Origin: Natronoarchaeum rubrum
Lineage (GTDB): Archaea; Halobacteriota; Halobacteria; Halobacteriales; Natronoarchaeaceae
DNA: 64,000 nucleotides
Reading direction: 5' to 3'
NCBI RefSeq assembly: GCF_024494695.1
Contig: NZ_JANHDP010000005.1
Location: 124,001 to 188,000 of the forward strand
Shown: positions 32,699-41,695 of the stretch, piece after piece
Layout of the letters: every line of letters begins with the position of its first letter
Numbering within the stretch: position 1 is the first letter of the stretch
The notes under the pieces: generated by a model
What the model saw: the letters and a program-made list of their open reading frames with translations, nothing else
Databases searched by the model: none
Told to the model about the DNA's origin: nothing
Program-made: the position numbers and the translations under genes

Positions 32699-33422
32699 CG
32701 ACGGCCTCCTGGTGAGCATCAAGCGCATCGAGCGCAGTTCGGACGCGTTCACGGTGTGCAGCTGTTTCGGTGGCCGTTCCGTACTGGATGGCACAGAATG
32801 TCGAAGTGATTGTCTTGACAGCGTCAGCGGGGAGGCCACTCGCAATTGCGATTTCTTGCCACTCGGCTGGTGTTCGTGACGACGGCGTCCTGACCTCGCC
32901 GTCGATGCGACGAATCATCGCAACCCAGGCTTCCTGAACTGAGTCTGGGTCTGGAGTGGGCTGCCAGCCAGCGCCTGCGGGTTCTGTTGTTGAGAGTGTA
33001 GTGCTCGCGTTAGTCGTCTCACTTGACGATTGGAGGACGCGAGGGACGGCAAGCCGGTGGCGATACTGGTAGAGCAGCCCACAGACCGTAAGGAGGACAA
33101 CACTCGCGATAATCGCGAGGCGGTACTGGTAGATGGATTGGAGAAGCCGGAATATGACCCCAAGAGCGGAGCCGCCGGAGATCTGTCCAGACGGTGGGTC
33201 AATAGAGAGACCGAAAATGGCGAGAACCGCGTTGATGAGCCCGTAGAAGAGCGCAATCAACGAAACGCCTGTGGTCGGCGTGGATGTCGGCGGGTCCGGC
33301 GTAGCGGTTGCCGAAATAGAGGGTTCGAGCGTGGCTGCGACGACAGCGATCAGTAGCATACAGAGGCCGATAGCGAACGCTGACAGCAAACGGCCATGAA
33401 CGCCGGCGAGTCTTTGTCTCAT
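32691..33422 (-). CDS. DUF4129 domain membrane protein
   Basis: 243 residues. Signal-like helix (about 12-32), further membrane segments (about 55-70 and 88-120; YRLAIIASVVLLTVCGLLYQ), then a C-terminal soluble DUF4129-like domain (VQEAWVAMIRRIDGEVRTPSSRTPAEWQEIA). DUF4129 domains accompany transglutaminase and DUF58 proteins in archaeal envelope operons. First gene of the operon; neither transglutaminase nor MoxR follows. Confidence 0.75.
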   Translation of the reverse strand: MRQRLAGVHGRLLSAFAIGLCMLLIAVVAATLEPSISATATPDPPTSTPTTGVSLIALFYGLINAVLAIFGLSIDPPSGQISGGSALGVIFRLLQSIYQYRLAIIASVVLLTVCGLLYQYRHRLAVPRVLQSSSETTNASTTLSTTEPAGAGWQPTPDPDSVQEAWVAMIRRIDGEVRTPSSRTPAEWQEIAIASGLPADAVKTITSTFCAIQYGTATETAAHRERVRTALDALDAHQEAVDE

Positions 33423-34037
33423 TCGTGAGCGCGGCGAGATGGGATGGGACCGGTTGTGGCGACGACCCCTGAATCGGCTGACGACTGGCGAGTGGAGGGC
33501 AGGGGTGAGAGGGCTATGTCGTATTGTTGTCGTGAGTTAGTAGCATCATCAACACGGTTACATTTGAATGGTTCGGCCTTACTGGAACCAAGAGTTTTAT
33601 GCGATGAAGAGGCGCAAAACCTCGGTCTTCAAGCCGTGGATACGCGCCGTCACTCAGTGATCCGTTCCCCCGATACCAGCAAGACCGGATAGTCTCGTTC
33701 GCGCACAAGAACTCCGCTCTTGTGAACGCTGTCTCTTCACTGCTCGCGGCTTCGCCGCTCGCTGAGGAAGGGGGCTTAGCGCCTATTTCCAGCTAAAATG
33801 ACCCCGATGACGCGGTCAAAGTGATACACGGCGTTCTCTCATTGGCAATTACCATAGTCAACCTGAATTTCTACCTAGTTTTAGAAACCATGCTGTATAC
33901 TACTATTTATGGATAGATATTAGAATATTAACGCTTATTTGATGCTGCTCAAAGTTTCGTACGAGCGCTGTCGTACACTCCGATCACGGTTGTCTTTGTG
34001 ACGCCTATCGAGATTTTGCGGCTGCTCTCTCACTCAC
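33423..34037. other. Gene-free boundary stretch, AT-rich right half
   Basis: Left: promoter side of the DUF4129 operon. 33594-33653 resembles the left end of the IS-like relic at 24472. CACAAGA/TCTTGTG (about 33705-33725) and a GCTCGCGGC..GCCGCTCGC stem (about 33747-33765) follow. 33850-34000 is AT-rich without a gene. It separates the DUF58 operon from the secretion cluster and may be a past insertion boundary. Confidence 0.45.
33594..33653 (+). repeat. Second copy of the IS-like left-end sequence
   Basis: TTTTATGCGATGAAGAGGCG... with the CCGTGGATACGCGCCGTCAC end shared with 24472-24532 (CCGTGGATACGCACCGTCAC). Both sit just downstream of a regulator or operon start on the minus strand. No right end was found nearby. 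Confidence 0.5.
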
Positions 34038-34472
34038 ATGTCTGCTCCGACCTCACCACAACCGCAGTTGAACCGATCCAGTTCCGACAGCAACGATCGA
34101 GACTGTCCTCACTCTCGGGGCATCCTCAATACGCGCTCGCTCCTCGGTGCAGGAATCCTCTTGAGTATCCTTGCTGTCGATCCCGTGCTCGCCCAGACCA
34201 GCGGCGAAGCGTTCTGCGAGACGGACATGGCGCTGACGATCAAGAACGTCTTCTCGATCATCCAGTTCGGCGGCCCGCTGATCGGCGGCGTCGTCGCGCT
34301 CGGGACGACGGTCGCGATGACGACCGTCCGTCGCGCCGATCTGAAAAAGGAAATGAAAGAAGCGCGCAACCAGGCCGTCATCTGGGGTATCATCGTCGCC
34401 CCGCTGGGCACGGCGATCGTTCAGTTCATGCTCAACAACGTCGTCGTCGGCGCGACGAGCTGTGGGTTCTGA
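34038..34472 (+). CDS. VirB2/TrbC-like pilin subunit
   Basis: 144 residues. A polar leader, then hydrophobic SLLGAGILLSILAVDPVLAQ (about 34-53) ending in an Ala-Gln cleavage-like site, followed by two helices, FSIIQFGGPLIGGVVALGTT (about 72-91) and AVIWGIIVAPLGTAIVQFML (about 114-133). This signal plus two-helix plan is that of VirB2/TrbC prepilins. Two Cys (CETD near the cleavage site and TSCGF at the end) could pair. First gene of the secretion-like cluster, only four bases before the next. The call is based on form and context. Confidence 0.55.
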   Translation: MSAPTSPQPQLNRSSSDSNDRDCPHSRGILNTRSLLGAGILLSILAVDPVLAQTSGEAFCETDMALTIKNVFSIIQFGGPLIGGVVALGTTVAMTTVRRADLKKEMKEARNQAVIWGIIVAPLGTAIVQFMLNNVVVGATSCGF

Positions 34473-34476
34473 GCGG

Positions 34477-36168
34477 ATGGCACGCGCCGTCACGGCCTGT
34501 GTCGTCGTCTGGACGCTCGCGGCTCTCGGAGGGTTTCCGCTCGCTAGCGCCCACCCACCCGTCGACCCCGGCCACGGCATCAACGAGACCACCTTCCCGT
34601 TGCTCTGGTCAGGTGATGTCGATAACGCTACTGGCACACCGACCAGTGGTGGCACAAGTACCTCCGCGTACGGTGAACTGGCGACGTACACGGACATCCC
34701 ATTCGCCGACCCGCCCGAAGCCATCGACCGGTGGAATCGCGGTGAACACGCGGCGTTCCCCGAGACGTCACGCGAGACCTCCATCCATCCCGAACATGCT
34801 AACCTAGAGAACGGCGTATTCGTGAAAGACGCCTACGTCGAGGTCTTCGCAGTTTCGCCCTCGACTCGTGCGAGACTCTCGCCTGATGAGATGCCGCTGT
34901 ACGTCGCTCCGGAAGGGCAGGTACTCGGAACGACCGACTACCGAGTCGAGACGCCGGCGACGCGTCTCGACAACGAGACGCGAACGACGTGGTCGGTCAG
35001 CGATCATGCGATCGACGAAACGCGCCTGTACGTCGACGGAACGCTCGAAGCGACACAGTCAGGAACGCATACGCCGTCGCTTTCCTATGACGGGCTTTCG
35101 GAACTCCCAGGCCAGACTCACACGCTGACCGTCGAGACGGATATCTCGGTGACGCTCAGACGGGCTATCGAAACGTGTACTGACGGGGACAATGCGAACG
35201 TCTGCGAGCTGGAACGCACAGCAGTCACGTTCCCGACCGACCGTCGGACCGTCAGCACCGATTTTGAAGTCGCGGTCCACGAGCCGACTGTTGCAGGCAC
35301 CCGGACGCGCTATCCCAACGGCGATCTTGGCGTCGCCGTCTTCACGAGCGATCCGTGGCGTGGCTTCGACGTTGGAGCAACGACGGTCACGGGCGTCTGG
35401 CAGTTTTACTCTGCTCGTGATCCGTCCTGGGACACCCTCGTACACAGTACCGACGGCGACGATGAACGCAGTCATTCGTCGATCCATCCGCTTCAGGTCA
35501 GCGCGTTCCCGAGTGCGACGGGGCCGAGCGCGACGCCCCGCGCAACGAGTACGCTGCTGGATACCTACGGCATCGAACGCGATCCGCCCGGGCTTCCGGA
35601 AGACGTGGAACTCGATGTCGTCACCGATCCCTACACGGCGACGTACGGTATCGTTGCGCGGATCGACGCTGCTGATCGCACGCCCGAAACCCTGACGAGT
35701 ACTGGACTAGTCAGCGGCGTCGAGGGCGACTATCAGATCGAGTCGTTCTACGAAGTCTCGACCAACGAAAGCACGCTCACGCTCGCAATCGAGAACACGA
35801 CCGACGAACACGTCACGGTCAGCATCTCGCTCGAAGATGCCGCGACGGGTACCCCGATCAACACCACCGACGAGGTGGATACTGTCGTCGTCAACGGCCA
35901 GCAGGTCGACACTGACGAGACCGGTACTGCAACGCTCACACTGCCCCGCACAGCGGGTGGAATCACGGCGCGATACGAGCCGGGGTCGTGGTGGCGGACC
36001 TCGCAAGCATATATTGGCGATACGGACACCGTCTACGTCGAAGGCGGGACGCTCGCAGTGCTGCAGACGCTCTATCGGATGGCGATCCCGATCGTATCGA
36101 TCCTCTTTGCGGTGTACCTGCTCGAACGAACGACCGGTTGGCGTATCCTGCGCTCCCGGAGGCCCTGA
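34477..36168 (+). CDS. Secreted, C-terminally membrane-anchored protein of the secretion cluster
   Basis: 563 residues from ATG 34477. A signal peptide (VVVWTLAALGGFPLASAHP) is followed by a long beta-rich exterior part with many Thr/Asp (LTVETDISVTLRRAIETCTD; CVCELERTAVTF-like Cys pair), an Ig/peptidase-regulatory-like module near the end (VNGQQVDTDETGTATLTLP), and one C-terminal helix (YRMAIPIVSILFAVYLLERT). Haloarchaeal secretion clusters often carry such a protein at this place; it may be an adhesin or a channel cap contacting a partner cell. No enzymatic motif seen. Confidence 0.5.
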   Translation: MARAVTACVVVWTLAALGGFPLASAHPPVDPGHGINETTFPLLWSGDVDNATGTPTSGGTSTSAYGELATYTDIPFADPPEAIDRWNRGEHAAFPETSRETSIHPEHANLENGVFVKDAYVEVFAVSPSTRARLSPDEMPLYVAPEGQVLGTTDYRVETPATRLDNETRTTWSVSDHAIDETRLYVDGTLEATQSGTHTPSLSYDGLSELPGQTHTLTVETDISVTLRRAIETCTDGDNANVCELERTAVTFPTDRRTVSTDFEVAVHEPTVAGTRTRYPNGDLGVAVFTSDPWRGFDVGATTVTGVWQFYSARDPSWDTLVHSTDGDDERSHSSIHPLQVSAFPSATGPSATPRATSTLLDTYGIERDPPGLPEDVELDVVTDPYTATYGIVARIDAADRTPETLTSTGLVSGVEGDYQIESFYEVSTNESTLTLAIENTTDEHVTVSISLEDAATGTPINTTDEVDTVVVNGQQVDTDETGTATLTLPRTAGGITARYEPGSWWRTSQAYIGDTDTVYVEGGTLAVLQTLYRMAIPIVSILFAVYLLERTTGWRILRSRRP

Positions 36169-36171
36169 CCG

Positions 36172-37485
36172 ATGGGTGCCCTTTCGGAAGCGATCGTCAA
36201 CGCCCTCGAAGAGTTCCTTCGTGTTCTCTTCGGACCGATCACCGGCCTCATCGAACGCTACGCGAACGACCTCGTCCGGGTGGTCGTCGAGACGCCCCAT
36301 CCTAACGCCGTGTTCGGCGAACCGACCAACGGCGTCTGGCCGGGGATCTACGAGTACTACTGGGATGCAATCGTCCCCCTGTCGTTGCTCCTGTGGGGGC
36401 TGATGATCGGGCTCGTCATCCTGCTGGAGTCGATGAGCTACCTCTTTAGCAACTACCACCGCTCGAAACTCAAGAAACGAGCCGTCACCGGCTTGTTGGG
36501 TATCCTTTCGTGGTGGTGGATTGCCGCGCTCTCCTTGCAGTTCATGAGCGGCCTCGCCGGATTCCTGGTGCCGGACCTGAGCAACATCACGCTGTTCGAG
36601 ACGCTGTCGTTCGGCGCGCTCGGCGTTCTTGGCTTATCGCTGACGCTACTGGTCGATCTGACGCTGTTTCTCCTGTTGGCACTGATCTACTTCACGCGCC
36701 ACGTCGTGTTGTACCTCTTCGTGCTGCTGACGCCGCTGCTCATCGTGTTTTGGATTCCCGGCGTCGGACCGTTCTCGCTCATGTCCGGATTCATGAAGCG
36801 ACTCGCGGGGTTCTACGTCCCCTTCCTGTTCATGACCGTCCCGGTCGCACTGTTGTTCCGACTTGGCGCGATCTTCGGGGAGAGCTTCGGCCTCTCGATG
36901 GGCGGACTGGGCGCATGGGTGACCGCACTCGTGATTCCCTTCGCGGCGCTGCTCTCGCCGATCATCCTGTTCTGGCAGGCGGGGGCGCTGTTTTTCGTCG
37001 GCGATCGCATCTCCCACCGGACATCCCGGAGTACAGCGGCATCGCGTGTCCAGACTGCCCAATCCCACGGCCAAACGGCAGCTCATGGTGGACAGAACTT
37101 TGCCCGCGGCCTCCGGGACGAGCCCGCACAGACGCCAGACGGGCAGACCACGTTCGGCTCCGGCCAGTCACGAGCGCACGCCGCAGGGTCGCGACTGAAC
37201 GCCACTGGGACGCACCTCCACGACGCGTATAGCGACGGCGTTGGTGGTGGCAGCACTGCTGCCGAGTCGCCCGCCGAACAGGCTGGGCAGGGATCTGGGG
37301 GGCAGGGTCCCGGTTCACCATTGGCGGGCACCGCTTCCACTAGAACCGATGGGCAGTCCCCGATCACCATCGAACCCTCTTCGGAACAGTTCGACACGCT
37401 GCGAAACAGGGAGCAGCGCCTGAACGACTCGCCCTCACACCGAGACGACCCCGACCGCTCTCCGAGCGAGCGCAACGAGAATTGA
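36172..37485 (+). CDS. VirB6/TrbL-like polytopic channel protein
   Basis: 437 residues. About eight helices within residues 60-300 (AIVPLSLLLWGLMIGLVILL, LIYFTRHVVLYLFVLLTPLL, GFYVPFLFMTVPVALLF), then a 140-residue polar, Gln/Gly/Ser-rich cytosolic tail. Central position and many helices before a long soluble tail suit VirB6/TrbL, the inner channel part of type IV secretion systems. Three bases separate it from the previous gene and one from the next. Confidence 0.6.
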   Translation: MGALSEAIVNALEEFLRVLFGPITGLIERYANDLVRVVVETPHPNAVFGEPTNGVWPGIYEYYWDAIVPLSLLLWGLMIGLVILLESMSYLFSNYHRSKLKKRAVTGLLGILSWWWIAALSLQFMSGLAGFLVPDLSNITLFETLSFGALGVLGLSLTLLVDLTLFLLLALIYFTRHVVLYLFVLLTPLLIVFWIPGVGPFSLMSGFMKRLAGFYVPFLFMTVPVALLFRLGAIFGESFGLSMGGLGAWVTALVIPFAALLSPIILFWQAGALFFVGDRISHRTSRSTAASRVQTAQSHGQTAAHGGQNFARGLRDEPAQTPDGQTTFGSGQSRAHAAGSRLNATGTHLHDAYSDGVGGGSTAAESPAEQAGQGSGGQGPGSPLAGTASTRTDGQSPITIEPSSEQFDTLRNREQRLNDSPSHRDDPDRSPSERNEN

Positions 37486-37486
37486 A

Positions 37487-38503
37487 ATGAGTACGAACGA
37501 CCCAACGAAACGAATTCCGTCCTCCATCGGCACAGACACGAAACTATTCGGCAAGTACACGCTGAGCGATCTCGCGGTCGGGCTGTTCCCCGGCGTCGTG
37601 GTGATCCTCTTCACGCAAGTCGTCTTGCCGCCCGAAGCTAGCCTCGCGGGGATTTCTATCCAGACGCTAACGCTACCGGTCGCCGGCGTCGCGATCAGTG
37701 TCGGCGCGCTGTTCGTCTATCTCACGCCAACCTACACGACGAGCATGGACTGGATCGCGACGTTCATCGGCTTCCAGCGAGGCGAGAAACGCCATGCCCA
37801 CGAGGAAGCGAAGGGGTACTCCTATCTCGAACGGGTCTACCCCGACGACGACGTTCTCGAACGGACGGATGGAACGCTCTTTGGGCTGATTCAGGTCGAC
37901 CCTCCGTCGATGGCCCTTGCGACGAGCGAGCAGTGGCACGCCCAGGCAGCCGCGTTTTCGGACTTTCTCGACACCGTCGTCGAGTTCCCGATCCAGATCT
38001 ACTCGACAACACGGGAGTTCCCAGTCGAGGAGTACCTCACACACTACGAGGAGCGGCGATCGGATCCGGACGTTCAGGCGAATCCACAACTGGAGTCGCT
38101 GATTGACGAGTACGTCGAGTGGTATCGGACAGACCTCGAAGAGCGTCGCATGACGATCCGCGATCACTACATCATCGTCTCCGTCGCGCCCGAGGAGGTG
38201 CAGTTCGAACGCGAGAGTCTCACCCAGAAGGTGGCCCGCATTCCGGCCCTCGGATTGCTCGTCAGAGCCTGGTTCGCACCGCGAGCCGAGGAACGCCACG
38301 AGGCGATGCTCACCGCACTGACTGGTCGGCTCCAGCGCGTCGAGTCGGGTATCCGTGAGATGGACGGCTGTGGCGCCCACCGAATCGATGCCGAGGATGC
38401 GACGCAGCTACTCAGCGAATTCTGGGCCGGTGAGTCAACTGAATACGCCGATCTTCAGTCGGCGCTACGGACGCGCCCCCTCGTTGGAGGTGCCGGCAAA
38501 TGA
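37487..38503 (+). CDS. PrgI/VirB3-like protein with VirB4-like N-terminal domain
   Basis: 338 residues. Two helices near the N-terminus (DLAVGLFPGVVVILFTQVVL, TLPVAGVAISVGALFVYLTP) with the flanking KYTLSDL... form of PrgI/VirB3 proteins. Then comes a soluble region (TDGTLFGLIQVDPPSMALAT ... EFPIQIYSTTREFPVEEYL) resembling the N-terminal domain of VirB4/TraC. The stop overlaps the next gene's start (ATGA), which carries the ATPase half, so the two gene products together may equal a VirB3-VirB4 unit. Confidence 0.6.
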   Translation: MSTNDPTKRIPSSIGTDTKLFGKYTLSDLAVGLFPGVVVILFTQVVLPPEASLAGISIQTLTLPVAGVAISVGALFVYLTPTYTTSMDWIATFIGFQRGEKRHAHEEAKGYSYLERVYPDDDVLERTDGTLFGLIQVDPPSMALATSEQWHAQAAAFSDFLDTVVEFPIQIYSTTREFPVEEYLTHYEERRSDPDVQANPQLESLIDEYVEWYRTDLEERRMTIRDHYIIVSVAPEEVQFERESLTQKVARIPALGLLVRAWFAPRAEERHEAMLTALTGRLQRVESGIREMDGCGAHRIDAEDATQLLSEFWAGESTEYADLQSALRTRPLVGGAGK

Positions 38504-40494
38504 TCCGCTCGCTGCTATCGTCGATTCGATCCAGTGGCACGACGGATGATCCGGACGAAGTCGTCGAAGAGGATGACCTGACAGACGGGGAGGGTCCGGG
38601 AGCGTCGAGTGAACACACCGAACCATCTCCATCGCATGTCGACGCCACTGTCGAGCACGAAGCCAGCCAGCGCCCGCTCGCGGACGTCTCGTCGACCCAC
38701 CAGTCGGTCGTCGCCCCTTCGTGTATCGAAGAACGTGCAAACGCTGTCCGAACCGGCGACACCTGGACGAAGTCGCTCTGGATCTCGGAGTTTCCGGACG
38801 CCCCCACGGACGGCCTCTACGAGACGCTGTACTCTTCACCTGAGACCAGAACGACGGACATCTCGATCCACCTCGATCCGCGCGAGACACATTCCACGCT
38901 CGACTCTCTGGAGAACCAAATCGAGGACCTCGAAGCGGACTACGACTACCTGAGCGAGAAACGCCGGGCGGGCGCCCGCGGCGTCAGGAAAGACCTCGAC
39001 GATTATCGCGAGCTCTACGACGTCCTTCGGAACACCTCGACGCGGGCGTTCGACGCCTCGATGTATCTCACGGTGCGCGGAGACTCCCCGGACGAGGTCG
39101 ATACGCGCTCGGTCGAACAGCTCGCGCGAAGCTCGCCGGCAAATCTCACGCCTGTGACACCCCGTTGGACGCAACTCGATACGCTCGTCTCTGCGAGTCC
39201 CGTTGGCGTCGACCGATTGAACCATTCGCTGGACGCCAAGACGCCGATGCTGAGCGGCGCTGTCGGCGCCATGTTCCCCTTCGTCGCAGGGACGTTCGCA
39301 GAACCTGGCATCGAGTACGGCACCTACGCGCTCAACGAAAGCCCGCTGATCCTCGATCGATTTAATCGCGAAACGGGATACTGTACGATGGTTATCGGAA
39401 AACTCGGCGCTGGGAAATCGTTCTCGACGAAGCTCCAGCTCGTCAGGCGTGCAATGTACGATCCGGATACCGTGATCGTCATGCTCGACCCGCTTGCAGG
39501 CTTTGCGGGTGTGAATGATGCGCTGGGCGGTGAACGCGTGACCGTCGGCGGGACGCGAGGGTTCAATCCGCTCGATATACAGGCGACGCCCAAGCACGTC
39601 CTCCAGTCTGTGTCCGACCTCGATCCGTGGGCCGAACAGATCTCGTGGGTGCTCACGTTCTTCGAGACGTTCTTTACGCACGTCGCGACGAATCCGCTCG
39701 ACGAGCGAAAGCAGACACTTCGTCGGGCGGTGCAGGTCTCCTACGAGCGTCAGGGAATCACGCGTGATCCCGCAACGCACGGCAAGGTCTCGCCGACGAT
39801 CCGAGACGTCATCGGCGTCCTCGAAACGTTCCTCGAGAATCCCGCGGCGTTCGGCTACGCGACCGACGCCGAACGCGAGAGCGTCAAGCACGACGCCAAA
39901 TCCCTGTTGAAGGATCTCCGGCCGTCGTTCTCCGAGAACGGCGACCTCTCGAATCTCGCTCAGGAGACCTCGTTCGATCTCGACTCGCCGGTGATCTACC
40001 TCGATCTGCATCAAGACGAGGGGACGCGTGGGCGATCGGAGACGAGTTTGATGATGCAGGTGCTGTTCAACGCCGTCTACGAACGAGCGAAAGGGACTGA
40101 GAAGAACGTGATCTTCGTCATCGACGAGGCACACTATCTGATGGCTGACGCGACGTCGCTGTCGTTTCTGGAGACAGCAGTTCGTCACTCACGCCACTAC
40201 GACCTCTCCTTGCACTTCATCACCCAGACTGGTGGCGAGTTCTCCTTGACGCCGGAAGCGCGGACGATCGCGAGCCTTTGCTCGATGACGCTGTTGCATC
40301 GCGTCGACGAAGAGGCCGAGAAGCTAGCCGAGTGGTTCGGCCTGAGCGAGCGCGAAGTGAACTGGGTTCGGACGTCCAAAGCGGGCAACGATGAGGATGG
40401 GTACTCCGAGGCGTTACTGGGGCTTGACGAGGAAGGCTGGTTTCCACTACGGGTACGTGCGAGTGATCATGAAGCGAACGTGATTGGTAGTTGA
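38500..40494 (+). CDS. virB4: VirB4/TraC-type secretion ATPase
   Basis: 664 residues. Walker A GKLGAGKS lies at about residues 300-308, the LDPLAGFAGV strand at about 328, Walker B VIFVIDEAHYLM at about 537-548, and an arginine-finger/sensor region around FITQTGGEFSL (about 565-576). This is the pattern of VirB4/TraC ATPases that drive pilus assembly and DNA transfer. It is the only clearly enzymatic member of the 34-40.5 kb cluster and ends it; the coupling protein is absent here. Confidence 0.88.
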   Translation: MIRSLLSSIRSSGTTDDPDEVVEEDDLTDGEGPGASSEHTEPSPSHVDATVEHEASQRPLADVSSTHQSVVAPSCIEERANAVRTGDTWTKSLWISEFPDAPTDGLYETLYSSPETRTTDISIHLDPRETHSTLDSLENQIEDLEADYDYLSEKRRAGARGVRKDLDDYRELYDVLRNTSTRAFDASMYLTVRGDSPDEVDTRSVEQLARSSPANLTPVTPRWTQLDTLVSASPVGVDRLNHSLDAKTPMLSGAVGAMFPFVAGTFAEPGIEYGTYALNESPLILDRFNRETGYCTMVIGKLGAGKSFSTKLQLVRRAMYDPDTVIVMLDPLAGFAGVNDALGGERVTVGGTRGFNPLDIQATPKHVLQSVSDLDPWAEQISWVLTFFETFFTHVATNPLDERKQTLRRAVQVSYERQGITRDPATHGKVSPTIRDVIGVLETFLENPAAFGYATDAERESVKHDAKSLLKDLRPSFSENGDLSNLAQETSFDLDSPVIYLDLHQDEGTRGRSETSLMMQVLFNAVYERAKGTEKNVIFVIDEAHYLMADATSLSFLETAVRHSRHYDLSLHFITQTGGEFSLTPEARTIASLCSMTLLHRVDEEAEKLAEWFGLSEREVNWVRTSKAGNDEDGYSEALLGLDEEGWFPLRVRASDHEANVIGS

Positions 40495-40692
40495 TTATTG
40501 GGGATGGTCGTTCGCTCGAAAGAATCACACTACCCAGCGTCTCTGCGGCGTCGGCATGTCTGTGGTCGTCACCTCGTGGCGTGGATCTTTTGGATCCTAC
40601 AAAATACTACTGGCAATGGCCAAACCACTAAGTTATAAGAAAATTTCATTTGAATAGGTGGTTTTAACTACATTTATATGGTAGTCACACTC

Positions 40693-41541
40693 ATGGGGAA
40701 GGAAGAGGGGACCCACGACAGGGAACCAGTCGCAGCCGACTTCGAAGAGGTTGAGGAACGACACGCGGAAGTGGAATTCGAAGAGTTCAGTGAGGAAGTC
40801 GAGTTGGCGTTTCCCGAAGATACCATCGCGTTCGACGAGCTCTTCGACGAGAGTCCGTCAGCAACGACCACCAGCCACGAGGACGACACCTCGGACGGAG
40901 ACGAGCATGAGCGACCGGAGCGGCGTGAGTCGTCGGAAGCCAGTTCGGACGACAGCGGTGGCTCGCTCACCGAGCAGTTAGTCGCCGAAATAGCGGAGGG
41001 CGATGCGTCCGACCAGGCGGTCGGAAATCTCCGCGAGGAGTTGGGAGTGACCTCACCACAGAACGTCCAGATTCGCCTTCGGCATCTGCAAACGCAGGTG
41101 AGCGACCTCACCGCCTACATCGACGCGCTCGAAGCATTCCTCGACGATCGCGGGTCGGCCACACAGGTGCTCGAATCGGTCGAGAGCGAACTCGAGTCGA
41201 TCGACGCACGACTCGACGATCTCGAGCGCGCGCACAACGCCGACCACGACCAACTGCACGACCGTATCGCAACGGTCGAGGAGGGGCTCGAAACGCACAC
41301 CAGGCTATCGGACGATCTCACAGATGCTCGGCGTCGCATCGAGACGCTCGAATCACACCTCACGGCTACTGACGAGACCGTCGACGCGACGACGGAACGC
41401 GTTGATACGCTCGAAGATGATGTGACCTCGGCGCTCACAACCCTCGGACACCGGCAAGCAAAACTGCAAGAGAAACTCGAATCCATTCAACAGACTCACC
41501 GAAAACTCGCACAGGCCCTTGGCAGTTCTTCGAACGAGTGA
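40693..41541 (+). CDS. Acidic coiled-coil protein
   Basis: 282 residues from ATG 40693, which lies about 20 bases after TATA-like TTTATATGG. The first 100 residues are acidic and disordered. A conserved helical block follows (LREELGVTSPQNVQIRLRHLQTQ..), then about 150 residues of heptad coiled coil (VESELESIDARLDDLERAHN; RVDTLEDDVTSALTTL). Haloarchaea have a family like this, which I recall as DUF7310. Possibly a structural or scaffold protein; it is unrelated to the secretion cluster in promoter and composition. Confidence 0.65.
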   Translation: MGKEEGTHDREPVAADFEEVEERHAEVEFEEFSEEVELAFPEDTIAFDELFDESPSATTTSHEDDTSDGDEHERPERRESSEASSDDSGGSLTEQLVAEIAEGDASDQAVGNLREELGVTSPQNVQIRLRHLQTQVSDLTAYIDALEAFLDDRGSATQVLESVESELESIDARLDDLERAHNADHDQLHDRIATVEEGLETHTRLSDDLTDARRRIETLESHLTATDETVDATTERVDTLEDDVTSALTTLGHRQAKLQEKLESIQQTHRKLAQALGSSSNE

Positions 41542-41695
41542 ACTACCTACCCTAGCCTTCCCTACCCTACTTCGCCCGGGCTCTACAGACCCGCTCGCTC
41601 GTTGAGGACGGGACATTCACGTTAGTGTTCTGGTGAACTGTTGGAACACCACCGACTGTCCAGACGTACTTGTCAAGGTAGCCCTTATCGACGGT

